This document shows positions 1 to 9,298 of a stretch of 64,000 nt of DNA, in pieces (the first letter of the stretch is position 1; the number at the start of each line of letters is the position of its first letter). The notes under the pieces are model-generated. The model worked only from the letters and a program-made list of their open reading frames with translations. It was not told the DNA's origin and ran no database searches. Location of the stretch: positions 248,001-312,000 of the forward strand of contig NC_006038.1 of the NCBI RefSeq assembly GCF_000002515.2, in the 5' to 3' direction. This stretch comes from Kluyveromyces lactis (Eukaryota; Ascomycota; Saccharomycetes; Saccharomycetales; Saccharomycetaceae). A program made the position numbers and the translations under genes.

Positions 1-298
1 AGATGAGATAACGTTGAAATGGTTTAAAAGCACTTGGAAGGTGATTCAAATTGGTTGTTTTTTTGTGGTAGTCAGTTGGGTAGACTATATTTGGTATCAG
101 GATTGCTCTGTTATTTTCTTACTGCGGCTCTCTGTCTCTCTTTCTCCGTCTCTGCTGTGTGGATTCTCTTCAATTAAAGATCCCGCATTCTTTCAATCGA
201 AATCCAAGTTAAAGAAAAACGCATATACAACTCGTAACTGAACGAAGTTGTTGTTTTGATATTTGCCGGTTCTTTCGTTTCATAATTCTATCAAGAAA

Positions 299-1552
299 AT
301 GCGTAAGTGTAAAGTTTTCGTTGGTAATTCCCATCCGGAATTGGGTCATTTGGTCTGTGAAAGACTAGGTATTGAAGCAGCTCCATGTACTTTGAAAAAG
401 TTTGCCAATGGTGAGACATCTGTCCAGATCGGTGTTTCGGTTAGAGATGAAGACGTTTATGTGATTCAAAGTGGGTCCCCAGAGATTAACGACCATATTA
501 TGGAACTATTGATCTTGGTCAGTGCTTGTAGAGGTGGTTCTGCTAAGAAGATCACTGCTGTGATTCCACAGTTCCCATACTCTAAGCAATGTAAGATGAA
601 GAAGCATAGAGGTGCCATTACTGCAAGAATGTTGGCCAACTTGTTGATCATGGCAGGAGCTGATCACGTCGTTTCGATGGATTTGCATGCATCTCAAATG
701 CAAGGGTTCTTCACCAAACCTGTCGATAACTTATACGGCGGACCAAGCCTCGGTAAATGGATCAGAGAGCATGTCGAAGACTACAGAGAAGCAGTTGTTG
801 TGTCCAAGAACCCAGGCGGCACCAAGAGAGTCACTGCTTTGGCTGACTCTTTGAAGATTAACTTCGCTATGATCCATACGGATCGTCGTCGTTCCAAGGA
901 TCTCTACTCTCAGAACAAGGATAAGTTGCAATTGAAGCAAAGGAAACAATCTATGTTAAGGAAAAACAAACCAATCATCAGACCCGGGGACTTTGAGAAT
1001 GAGGAGGAGAATATCATCTTGACGAACGGTATTCAAACTGCTCGTGTTATCAAGGGCCACGTCGTTGACGACGAATACGTTGATGATGCTGACGCTATAC
1101 AGTCCGATGGCGAGGGTTCTATCGGAACCATTGGTTCCTTTGATGCTGTTGATTCGGAAGATGACGAAGAAGATGATGAGCAACCGGAAAAATTGATCAC
1201 TTTGGTTGGTAACGTTCAGGGCCGCACCGCTATTATCTTGGATGATATGATCGATAGACCAGGTTCCTTCATCTCTGCTGCTGAACACATGGTCAAAAAT
1301 TGTGGGGCTAAAGAAGTCTACGTTATCGCTACTCATGGTATCTTTACAGGTGACTGTCTAGAACAGCTTGAAATGTCAGACGATATTCATAAGGTTGTAG
1401 TCACAAACACGTATCCAATTTCAGAAGAACGAATCAGAAAATCAAAGAAGCTTGTCATAATTGATGTCTCTTCGATATTCGCTGAATGTATTCGCCGTGA
1501 CCATTATGGTGAAAGTATTTCAGTGTTGTTCGACTCATTAGCTTCTCTATAG
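299..1552 (+). CDS. PRS1: Ribose-phosphate pyrophosphokinase subunit (PRS1)
   Basis: PRPP synthase subunit. It makes 5-phosphoribosyl-1-pyrophosphate from ribose 5-phosphate and ATP in the cytoplasm, for purine, pyrimidine, histidine, tryptophan and NAD synthesis. The 417-residue product is nearly collinear with S. cerevisiae Prs1 (about 427). The N-terminal start MRKCKVFVGNSHPELG, the block SMDLHASQMQGFF and the PRPP-binding loop ILDDMIDRPGSF near residues 308-324 are all visible. An acidic, poorly conserved insert at about residues 250-300 splits the catalytic region, which is typical of yeast Prs1. The frame is open further upstream but has no earlier ATG, so the ATG at 299 is chosen. The neighbour is a convergent VIP1; this adjacency is not the S. 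cerevisiae one. The assignment to Prs1 rather than Prs2-5 rests on near identity across the N-terminus. Confidence 0.96.
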   Translation: MRKCKVFVGNSHPELGHLVCERLGIEAAPCTLKKFANGETSVQIGVSVRDEDVYVIQSGSPEINDHIMELLILVSACRGGSAKKITAVIPQFPYSKQCKMKKHRGAITARMLANLLIMAGADHVVSMDLHASQMQGFFTKPVDNLYGGPSLGKWIREHVEDYREAVVVSKNPGGTKRVTALADSLKINFAMIHTDRRRSKDLYSQNKDKLQLKQRKQSMLRKNKPIIRPGDFENEEENIILTNGIQTARVIKGHVVDDEYVDDADAIQSDGEGSIGTIGSFDAVDSEDDEEDDEQPEKLITLVGNVQGRTAIILDDMIDRPGSFISAAEHMVKNCGAKEVYVIATHGIFTGDCLEQLEMSDDIHKVVVTNTYPISEERIRKSKKLVIIDVSSIFAECIRRDHYGESISVLFDSLASL

Positions 1553-2481
1553 TCTAAGACTGGAGTAGGTCTAAGAGAACAAAAGGGCAAGCAAACAACC
1601 GTCGTCCTGCTTCCGGGCAACTTAAATGCTGTATCAGTAGGAATTGATACGAAGAAAAAATACAACTACACTGACACCTCACTCCTGTACATTAAATCGA
1701 AACAAAGTTACGCGCAAGGTCCAATTAGTACACACGGTTATGCTAATTTGGGTTCTTCAAATATTACTATTGGAAATAATCAACACAACCACAGTCCCTT
1801 TAAAAAATGGTACTCTAAAGTCTAAGAATGAAGATGATCCAATATTTATTAAATAGAGTTATGTCTCATTTTATCATTTCATTTTCTTTCCCAATCGATA
1901 TCATAAAATGGTTTTTATCTTCTCTTCTATCTTTTGAGCACCATTAAACTGAGCTGAAAGTGCAGTTCAAAACACTGTTCGCGTCGTAGAAAAACAATTA
2001 TCTTAAACTAACTTTAAAGACTAACCCCAATGATGCACTCACTTTGGATTGCAGGACTTGCCTCCTGTTGCATTGTTTTACAGTGTAACAAACAGAGACA
2101 ACGTACTAACGGAGCATTGGCAGATCAAAACTTAAAACATAACCTAATTCTCATTTTCTTTCAATTCGAAGGCAATTAGTTCATAATTGTCGTCAGCTTA
2201 TGAATTACAAATGATCGGGAATATCTCTACCAGGTTTAGTTTGACATTGTAGATTATGTAAATCTTGATTTAACCAAATTAACTGTAAGATGAATTTGGC
2301 CAAAGTAGACTCGCACGACATTCTTCCGCAGGTTCATGTGTATCCACGCATAGTGTATCTCACACCAGTAAAGATAAAATAAATGTCAAAAAAACAGAAT
2401 GCGCATTATCTAAAAACGTAAGCTTATAAACAGGAGTATAAACAGAAAGGAATTATGTTCCAAGCCAAGCAGCTAGTATAA
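1553..2481. other. Long convergent intergenic region PRS1/VIP1
   Basis: This 929-bp spacer separates the ends of two convergent genes, which is long for this gene-dense genome. It is AT-rich. The only ATG-initiated frame I noted is a 49-codon one at 2030-2179 whose N-terminus is hydrophobic. No tRNA or recognised RNA gene was found. Confidence 0.4.
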
Positions 2482-5400
2482 TTATTCCTTTTTAGTGTCT
2501 TCTTTTTTAGCCGCCTGTTCTTTGGCAGTAGGAAGGTTCAATGTTTCTGTAATGCTTTTACGCTTGAAAGATAAATTTGGACTGGTGATGTTCACTGGTG
2601 TAAATTTCTGCGGCAATATGACCCTGTTAAATTTATTTCTGAACTTTTGAGAAACATGATCAACATCTAAATGCCTGGTTAATGAGATTTTTGGAATACA
2701 ACTGATGTAATGTCTGTCATCAAGTTGTACATCCAAAGGGTCTTGCGTATGACAACCAGGTGACATCTTTAATCGAACGGCGTGTGATTTATTACCAGAT
2801 GCATCGGTACTCTCGTATAACTCAAAGTTTATTTGCGATAAATAATCGAATTCTGGCAATGCGTTCCTTGCGATTCTCATCGGTAAACCAGATTCATAGA
2901 TGATGTTCAACAATGTGTAAATGTGTGACTCCTTAGTGAAATATGCAACACATGCTGGTGTATCTTTCTTCTTCATTTCATCAATATCGTTGAAGATCTG
3001 CTTTGCCAATGGTAAAGATGTCAACAAGCCAATGTCTAATTTCTCATTATCCTCAATACCGTACTCCTGGGGACAAATAAAATCGAAGAGAACCTTAGAA
3101 AGCTTGAACAATTCCCTTAATTGAATGAACTTCGGATCATCGAATGTGGAATTCGAAGAACGGGGTGATTTGGATCCGCTTTCAACACTTTCAAGAACCC
3201 ATCCAAGAGATCCGACACTATTCGAACTTTTTGAATTAGAGGAAGATTGGTTAGTCATTTGGGCATTAGAAGAGTCTGGGATTTTGAAGTTGTTTCTAGC
3301 TAAAATATTGATGGGGTACCTGTCAACCAAAGAATGATGACAGACCTCTTCGTTTTCAACTTCAGTATCATCATCAGGCATGAAGATGTGCTCTAAAAAC
3401 TGTCTGTTGTGAAGAGCATCGTACTTCATAGTATCATATAATTCACTAATCTTGGATGGATCTACCTTATCCACAGTAACAAACTCTTTGAACAGCTTAT
3501 CCCAACGCTCCTTGAATAGCATTGAATCTTCTGCACAGCACCAGCATGTTTGCATTTCTTCAACGTTTTTTGTAGCAAAGTTGTGATCCATGATTTTTTT
3601 ATGGTAGTTCATTAAATCAACAACTCTCTTTATGACTAAGTAAGGTTCAGGCATCTTAGCAGGCCAAGCAAATTGAGGTGGTGCCTCCTTCCCCATTCTT
3701 AATAATGGTTTTAGTTTCTTTTTCACCTTATCCATAAGGTCTTTAGCTGCATTGGAGTCATCTAGCAAGTCTTTTCTTATACTGATCTCGTCGCTACTAA
3801 TTTCATCCGCACCGAATAGAGCTGTGGCCCATATTTGGGCCGAAACTAGAACCCTCCTTTCGGAAGAAGAAAATATCTTGATGTTGTGCAAGATGTTCTT
3901 GTTTAACAAATCAAAGTCTTGTCTCATCTGCTCACCTAATTCTTCAGCTTGGAAATGAGCGGAGTGTGTTGGCTCACCACCCCATTTGAGAATGAATTGA
4001 ACCTTCTCCACTTCGTTGTCTTTGTTCAGAACTGGTTTTAATTGAATCTTAGTTCCAGGAAAACTGATTTTTTTTTCCAAAGCGTTTGCTAAGACAGCAA
4101 GTTTCGCTGGATCTTCAGCATTTTCCTCTTGTGCAATTTTGAGTGCTTGCAGAACAATTTGCAAGTCATTGATATTTCTTATGACTACTTCTTCTTTGTG
4201 ACCTTTCAATAAAGACAAAAATATCGGAGAGGTAAACGAGTGCTTGAGTTTCTGTTTTGGTGTACGGTCTGCATGACGGATAACAGTAACTAGCCCCTTA
4301 AATACCCATTTTTGAGTTTTCTCCTCTTGAATTGCAGGAAGGTTCCGCTTTTCTAGGTCCATCAATTTTTTGGCGTTGTAGAAGGTATCTCTCAAAATTT
4401 TGGCACAGGCATCATAGTATTCTGTGTTATCTTTGACAAATGAAAACCCATTAACATCAATGACATAACTCTTGCCCTCAACACGTAATAAATCGAAACC
4501 ACAGATCATTTGAGCGAACGTCTTCGACACTTGACGAGCCATTTCTTTTTCTTCTGGAGAAAGTTCAGTAATATATCTAATTTCCTTTCCGTGAGTGTTT
4601 CTGCGCACAATACCATCGACTACAGGGGATTTTCTGGTTTCAGCATGACAAAAAGTTTCACCTACAGTGTATGCTTTCACATCTTCGAAATTATCGGTAT
4701 CCATGAATTTTTCGTAGATGTATGAACCTTCAGTACGAGGTTGAATCAAAGTAGGGTCAAATTCGGAAGATTTATTACCGACCTTTCTGAATAATCTACG
4801 CCCACCGCCTCCGTTTTTCGAATGATAATAGATGTATATATTGTGATCTTCACCATCCACAGGTTTTTCAACGAATGGTTTGGTCATCACCTTACCCTCA
4901 ACTTCCAAGGTGTCATCGTCCACCATTCTCCAGTTGGGTTCTTGAACAGTTGAAACAATAACTCCACGTTCGGCAAGCATAGATTTCAGTTCATCATCAA
5001 TTTTGGGACCACCATCTCTTGTAATTTCCAATCTAGGAGGGGTAGGTACGTTGCTTGCCGCCAGCAACCTGAGACACAACCTTCTATCCCACAATACTTT
5101 TTGCATAATCAAATCATTAATGATATATGGTTTTCTTAACTTGACATATTTGATAGCCTTTTCTAGAGGGAACCCATTGGAAAAGAATGATATTAGAAAG
5201 TCGCAAGTAGGCCAGTTTTCAATGCTTTCATCCAATATAACTTTATCGCCAAAAATTATAGTCTCAAACTCACCGTGTTCAATTAGTCTGTTTAAGATAT
5301 GTCTGCATGGCTTGGATAACACTTTCGCATCCATGGCACAAACACCAATTTTACCAATCTTTGGTAGCTGAGGCTTGGACGAGGAAGTTGAAGCTTTCCT

Positions 5401-5904
5401 CGAAGAATTTGTCGAACTTGGAGTTGTTGATCCGTCAGTGTTGGTTGTGACAGCTTCATTAGAGACTAATGCTTGCGGAATGAAGGGGAATGCATGAGGT
5501 TCTTCCAGCATAGGAGATGGACTAGGCGATCCTTCCAGAATAGCAGAAACTGATGCTGATCCACTTTGGTTACTTTTCAGTCTTTGAAGCTTGTTACCAT
5601 TCATGCTATCGAATGAGGTGCCTAGGACACTGGGAGTCATATGACGACCTGTCGAACCAGTAGAAGAAATACTAAGCGTTCTGACGAGCTTATTTGTCTC
5701 ATCATCATCATCAGAGGTAAAACCAGCAGGTGGCAACTTCAACGACTTATTCTCACTAGAAGAGGTCTTCGGCGTGAACCCTTCAAGGATAGGAGCGATC
5801 GATTCCATAGCCTTTTTCGTATTCGAATCTAAAAACAGTGGAGGCATGGTATTTCCGTTGATTGCCTCTTGACCCTCATCAGAAATTGAACCTGGAGAAG
5901 ACAT
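2482..5904 (-). CDS. VIP1: Inositol hexakisphosphate / PP-IP5 kinase (VIP1)
   Basis: Bifunctional PPIP5K enzyme that phosphorylates the 1-position of IP6 and 5-IP7 to make inositol pyrophosphates, which feed phosphate sensing. Length is 1140 residues, against about 1146 in S. cerevisiae. After a Ser/Thr-rich disordered N-terminus of about 180 residues comes the ATP-grasp kinase half, starting at KIGKIGVCAMDAKVL and including KPFVEKPVDGEDHNIYIYY. The histidine-acid-phosphatase half follows, with its signature VIRHADRTPKQK near residues 540-550. The start ATG at 5904 is in good context. It is divergent from UTP21 across 542 bp, the same relation as YLR410W/YLR409C in S. cerevisiae. The C-terminal tail is Lys/Glu-rich. 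Confidence 0.97.
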   Translation of the reverse strand: MSSPGSISDEGQEAINGNTMPPLFLDSNTKKAMESIAPILEGFTPKTSSSENKSLKLPPAGFTSDDDDETNKLVRTLSISSTGSTGRHMTPSVLGTSFDSMNGNKLQRLKSNQSGSASVSAILEGSPSPSPMLEEPHAFPFIPQALVSNEAVTTNTDGSTTPSSTNSSRKASTSSSKPQLPKIGKIGVCAMDAKVLSKPCRHILNRLIEHGEFETIIFGDKVILDESIENWPTCDFLISFFSNGFPLEKAIKYVKLRKPYIINDLIMQKVLWDRRLCLRLLAASNVPTPPRLEITRDGGPKIDDELKSMLAERGVIVSTVQEPNWRMVDDDTLEVEGKVMTKPFVEKPVDGEDHNIYIYYHSKNGGGGRRLFRKVGNKSSEFDPTLIQPRTEGSYIYEKFMDTDNFEDVKAYTVGETFCHAETRKSPVVDGIVRRNTHGKEIRYITELSPEEKEMARQVSKTFAQMICGFDLLRVEGKSYVIDVNGFSFVKDNTEYYDACAKILRDTFYNAKKLMDLEKRNLPAIQEEKTQKWVFKGLVTVIRHADRTPKQKLKHSFTSPIFLSLLKGHKEEVVIRNINDLQIVLQALKIAQEENAEDPAKLAVLANALEKKISFPGTKIQLKPVLNKDNEVEKVQFILKWGGEPTHSAHFQAEELGEQMRQDFDLLNKNILHNIKIFSSSERRVLVSAQIWATALFGADEISSDEISIRKDLLDDSNAAKDLMDKVKKKLKPLLRMGKEAPPQFAWPAKMPEPYLVIKRVVDLMNYHKKIMDHNFATKNVEEMQTCWCCAEDSMLFKERWDKLFKEFVTVDKVDPSKISELYDTMKYDALHNRQFLEHIFMPDDDTEVENEEVCHHSLVDRYPINILARNNFKIPDSSNAQMTNQSSSNSKSSNSVGSLGWVLESVESGSKSPRSSNSTFDDPKFIQLRELFKLSKVLFDFICPQEYGIEDNEKLDIGLLTSLPLAKQIFNDIDEMKKKDTPACVAYFTKESHIYTLLNIIYESGLPMRIARNALPEFDYLSQINFELYESTDASGNKSHAVRLKMSPGCHTQDPLDVQLDDRHYISCIPKISLTRHLDVDHVSQKFRNKFNRVILPQKFTPVNITSPNLSFKRKSITETLNLPTAKEQAAKKEDTKKE

Positions 5905-6260
5905 GACTGGCAGTTCTGCAATTTGATTATAACCAATGCTGAAACTTCAGTTAAAATTATTTTGTAGATCGTTGCAATTAATCGATTTCTGTTATAAGCG
6001 GATGCATGGTACGATTATTCCCCATGTGTTTAATTTTGTATATAAATTTATATGTGAAGGATAATAGTGAAAACTTGATAGAAAACTGTGAGTAATTCTG
6101 AAGTAAAGACCAGTATCTAAGCAACACCTCCATGTGTTTCGCTAGTGAGATTTCAGACTGTGGTATGGTTACTATCTAATGGCATCTAATGGTGAAGTTA
6201 CATAGTATCTTCTCTATCCAAGTCTAAGAATCACATTTGCAGGTTGATCCCCCTTATGTG

Positions 6261-6268
6261 TCACGTGA
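6261..6268. promoter_or_regulatory. TCACGTGA E-box in VIP1/UTP21 promoter
   Basis: A perfect 8-bp palindrome TCACGTGA, the preferred Cbf1-type (also Pho4/Tye7) site. It lies about 180 bp before the UTP21 ATG and 357 bp before the VIP1 ATG. A Pho4 role would fit VIP1, which acts in phosphate signalling, but that is inference. Confidence 0.5.
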
Positions 6269-6296
6269 TATTCTGATTTCTTTTTCTGTTTCAGCG

Positions 6297-6354
6297 ATGA
6301 AAATTTCGAAGCTCGACGTTTTAAAGAAGCGATGAGATGAGATGAGATGAGATA
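6297..6354 (+). promoter_or_regulatory. RRPE-like plus PAC element upstream of UTP21
   Basis: TGAAAATTTC at 6298-6307 resembles the RRPE element. At 6329-6354 the sequence GCGATGAG is followed by further GATGA units in tandem. PAC (GCGATGAG) with RRPE is the established promoter pair of yeast ribosome-biogenesis genes, and UTP21 is one. The element sits about 95-150 bp before the ATG. Confidence 0.75.
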
Positions 6355-6446
6355 GATACCTATCGTCAGCAGCTAATTACTGGATTCGCTTGTTGTTCAG
6401 TTAATTAAGCGATTGCATAAAGTCACAGAACAGTGCATTAGCAATC

Positions 6447-9275
6447 ATGACAGTGGATGGATCGTTAAAGAAACGAAGAGTTGGTTCTTCCGGCGCTGTT
6501 AGGAAACATGCTTCCAGAATATTTTCTCCGTATAGAATTGTAGGTAATGTATCTACTGGAGTTCCTTATGCGATTGGTACCCTAGGTACGACCTTCTACA
6601 TTGTGACTTCTGTTGGTAAGTCGTTTCAGATCTTTGATGCCAATAATTTGCATCTGCTATTCGTTTCAGATAAGGAGACAGAGGGAGACATTACTTGTTT
6701 GGCAGCGCATTTTCATTACGTTTATGCAAGTTTTAAGAATAAAGTTGGGATCTATAAGAGAGGTAAGCTAGAACATTTGATTGAATTACCTGATCCAAAT
6801 ACCGTGGTGACCAAAATTAACGTTTTCGGTGAATATTTGATTGCTTCTACAGATAATAATGTTGTTTATATCTATAAGAAAAATTCCCCATCTGATAAAT
6901 TCGCTACTGAATTATACACCAATTTCACCATTGGTAAGTTACAAGGTGGTGATATTGTTGATTTGGTGCATTTACCAACATATGTTAACAAGTTGCTCGT
7001 TGTGACTAAGTCTAATTTCACCTTGTTTAACGTTCGGACCGGAAAACAATTGTACACTTCCGATGAGTTCCCCGATGAGATCACCACTGCTGAACCTGCA
7101 CCTGCTTTAGACATCGTTGCCTTTGGTACATCATCTGGTGAAGTTATTTTATTCAATTTGCGTAAGGGTAAGAAAATCAGAACCATTAAAACGCCGACGA
7201 GAATTTCTTCAATCTCTTTCAGAACGGATGGTGCTTCTCATATCTCAGTAGCATCAACCAGTGGTGATTTGATCTTTTATGACTTAGATCATCGCTCACG
7301 TGTTCAAGTGTTAAAAGGCATTCACAAGGAAGTGAATGGTGGTGTTGCAAGAGCATCATTCTTGAACGGTCAGCCGATCGTTGTCACTTGTGGTGGTGAC
7401 AACCAGTTAAAAGAGTTTGTTTTCGATCCATCCTTATCGCAAGGTGACTCTGAAGTGGTCATTCAACCAGCCAGATTATTAAGGTCAAGAGGTGGTCACT
7501 CTCAACCTCCATCCTCTATTGCATTTGCTGACGATCAATCTCATTTCATTCTTTCTGCTTCAAAAGATAGATCTTTATGGGGGTTTTCCTTAAGAAAAGA
7601 TGCACAATCGCAGGAATTATCGCAGCGTCTGCATAAGAATAAAGATGGAAATAGGATTGGTGGAAGCACCATTGGTGAGAAGTTCCCTGAGATTACATCA
7701 ATAGTCATCGAAAATAACAGACAAGGCCAATGGGAAAACATCTTGACGGTTCATAAAGGGGAAAAGTTTGCAAGAACATGGAACTCGAGAACAAAAAGAG
7801 TTGGTAGGTGGACAATCCCAACTAATGATGAGGGGTTTGCGAAGAGCGTAGCTATATCACAATGTGGTAACTTTGGTTTAGTTGGCTCTTCAAACGGTGG
7901 TATTAGTGTTCACAACTTACAAAGTGGACAGAAGAGAAAGGTTTATCGTTTACATAAGAAGGCAGTTACTGGTATTGCAATGGATGGTATGAACAGAAAG
8001 ATGGTGTCATGTGGGTTAGATGGTATTGTCGGATTTTATGACTTTTCCAAAAGCACTTTTTTGGGAAAGTTAAAGTTGGATTCACCTATAACATCAATGG
8101 TATACCATCGATCATCTGACCTCTTCGCATTAGCATTAGATGACCTTTCCATTGTTGTCGTAGATTCGGTTACTCAAAAAGTGGTCCGTCAACTCTGGGG
8201 GCATTCCAATAGAATTTCATCATTTGACTTCTCACCTGATGGACGTTGGATCGTTTCTTCGTCATTAGATTCCACAATTAGAACCTGGGATTTACCAACA
8301 GGTGGATGTATAGACGGTATGAAAGTGGAAAATGTCATCACTAACATTAAATTCTCACCAAATGGTGACTTATTGGCTACCACTAGTGTATCTGGTAATG
8401 GTATTTCCCTCTGGGCTAATAGAGCTCAGTTCATTTCAGTATCAACCAGACAGATCGACGAAGAAGAATTTGCCACTGTTATGCTTCCAAACGTTTCCGG
8501 AGATGGTGGTTCCAACTTTTTGGAAGGGGCTTTTGATACAGAGGAAGATGATTCCGAAGATCTCTTTGGTAAATATGACTCGATGGAGCAAATTGATAAA
8601 GATTTATTGACTCTTTCTTTGGGACCAAGGAACAAGATGAATATCTTACTCAATCTCGATATAATTAAACAACGTTCGAAACCAAAGGAGGCTCCAGTTA
8701 AACCAGAGCAGGCTCCATTCTTCTTACAACTTGCAAAAGATAAGGTGGGCGATGAGGCTTCAGCCAGGGAAGGCGCTGAGAATTTGAGTTTGGATTCCTC
8801 TAAACTACAACAGGAGCGAAATGCTGCCAAAGCTAATGCTGCTAGTGAACTGAATAAATTCAAACCTTCAGGAAAACTTGGTGCTCAGTTCGAATCTGAT
8901 TTCACTAAGCTACTTAGAGAAGGTTCGCAGAAAAACGATTATTCAGCATTCCTTGACGAATTAGTCCAGATGACTCCCTCAAATATTGATTTGGAGATTC
9001 GTTCTTTGAAAGCTTTTCAACCATTTGATGAGCTATGTCGGTTCATTGAAAGTTTGGCTCAAGGTTTGGCTACCAACAAGAACTTTGAGTTATATGAGGC
9101 ATATATTACCATCTTATTCAGAGTGCATGGTGATGTAATTCATTCTAATAACACAAATCAAAATATCAAGACTGCTCTGCAACATTGGGATACCAATCAC
9201 CGCAAGGGCCAATCATTGGATGAATTGGTAAAATTCTGCGGCAGCGTATTAAGTTTTGTATCCACCTCTACTTAA
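6447..9275 (+). CDS. UTP21: U3 snoRNP / SSU processome protein Utp21
   Basis: Subunit of the UTP-B complex of the small-subunit processome, acting in the nucleolus on 18S pre-rRNA processing. The 942 residues match S. cerevisiae Utp21 (about 939; human WDR36). The first two thirds are WD40 repeats forming tandem propellers, seen as recurring blocks such as GHSNRISSFDFSPDGRWIVS followed by STIRTWDLP. The C-terminal Utp21-specific domain covers roughly residues 700-942. An acidic stretch (EEDDSEDLFGKYD) separates the two. PAC and RRPE-like elements lie upstream. The next gene, VAM6, converges with only 23 bp between stop codons. Confidence 0.97.
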   Translation: MTVDGSLKKRRVGSSGAVRKHASRIFSPYRIVGNVSTGVPYAIGTLGTTFYIVTSVGKSFQIFDANNLHLLFVSDKETEGDITCLAAHFHYVYASFKNKVGIYKRGKLEHLIELPDPNTVVTKINVFGEYLIASTDNNVVYIYKKNSPSDKFATELYTNFTIGKLQGGDIVDLVHLPTYVNKLLVVTKSNFTLFNVRTGKQLYTSDEFPDEITTAEPAPALDIVAFGTSSGEVILFNLRKGKKIRTIKTPTRISSISFRTDGASHISVASTSGDLIFYDLDHRSRVQVLKGIHKEVNGGVARASFLNGQPIVVTCGGDNQLKEFVFDPSLSQGDSEVVIQPARLLRSRGGHSQPPSSIAFADDQSHFILSASKDRSLWGFSLRKDAQSQELSQRLHKNKDGNRIGGSTIGEKFPEITSIVIENNRQGQWENILTVHKGEKFARTWNSRTKRVGRWTIPTNDEGFAKSVAISQCGNFGLVGSSNGGISVHNLQSGQKRKVYRLHKKAVTGIAMDGMNRKMVSCGLDGIVGFYDFSKSTFLGKLKLDSPITSMVYHRSSDLFALALDDLSIVVVDSVTQKVVRQLWGHSNRISSFDFSPDGRWIVSSSLDSTIRTWDLPTGGCIDGMKVENVITNIKFSPNGDLLATTSVSGNGISLWANRAQFISVSTRQIDEEEFATVMLPNVSGDGGSNFLEGAFDTEEDDSEDLFGKYDSMEQIDKDLLTLSLGPRNKMNILLNLDIIKQRSKPKEAPVKPEQAPFFLQLAKDKVGDEASAREGAENLSLDSSKLQQERNAAKANAASELNKFKPSGKLGAQFESDFTKLLREGSQKNDYSAFLDELVQMTPSNIDLEIRSLKAFQPFDELCRFIESLAQGLATNKNFELYEAYITILFRVHGDVIHSNNTNQNIKTALQHWDTNHRKGQSLDELVKFCGSVLSFVSTST

Positions 9276-9298
9276 TGTAAATAATTCTATAGTGATTT

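Noticed and set aside
14-241. 75-codon frame before PRS1
   Set aside because: It starts at TTG, lies in the PRS1 promoter and resembles no known protein.
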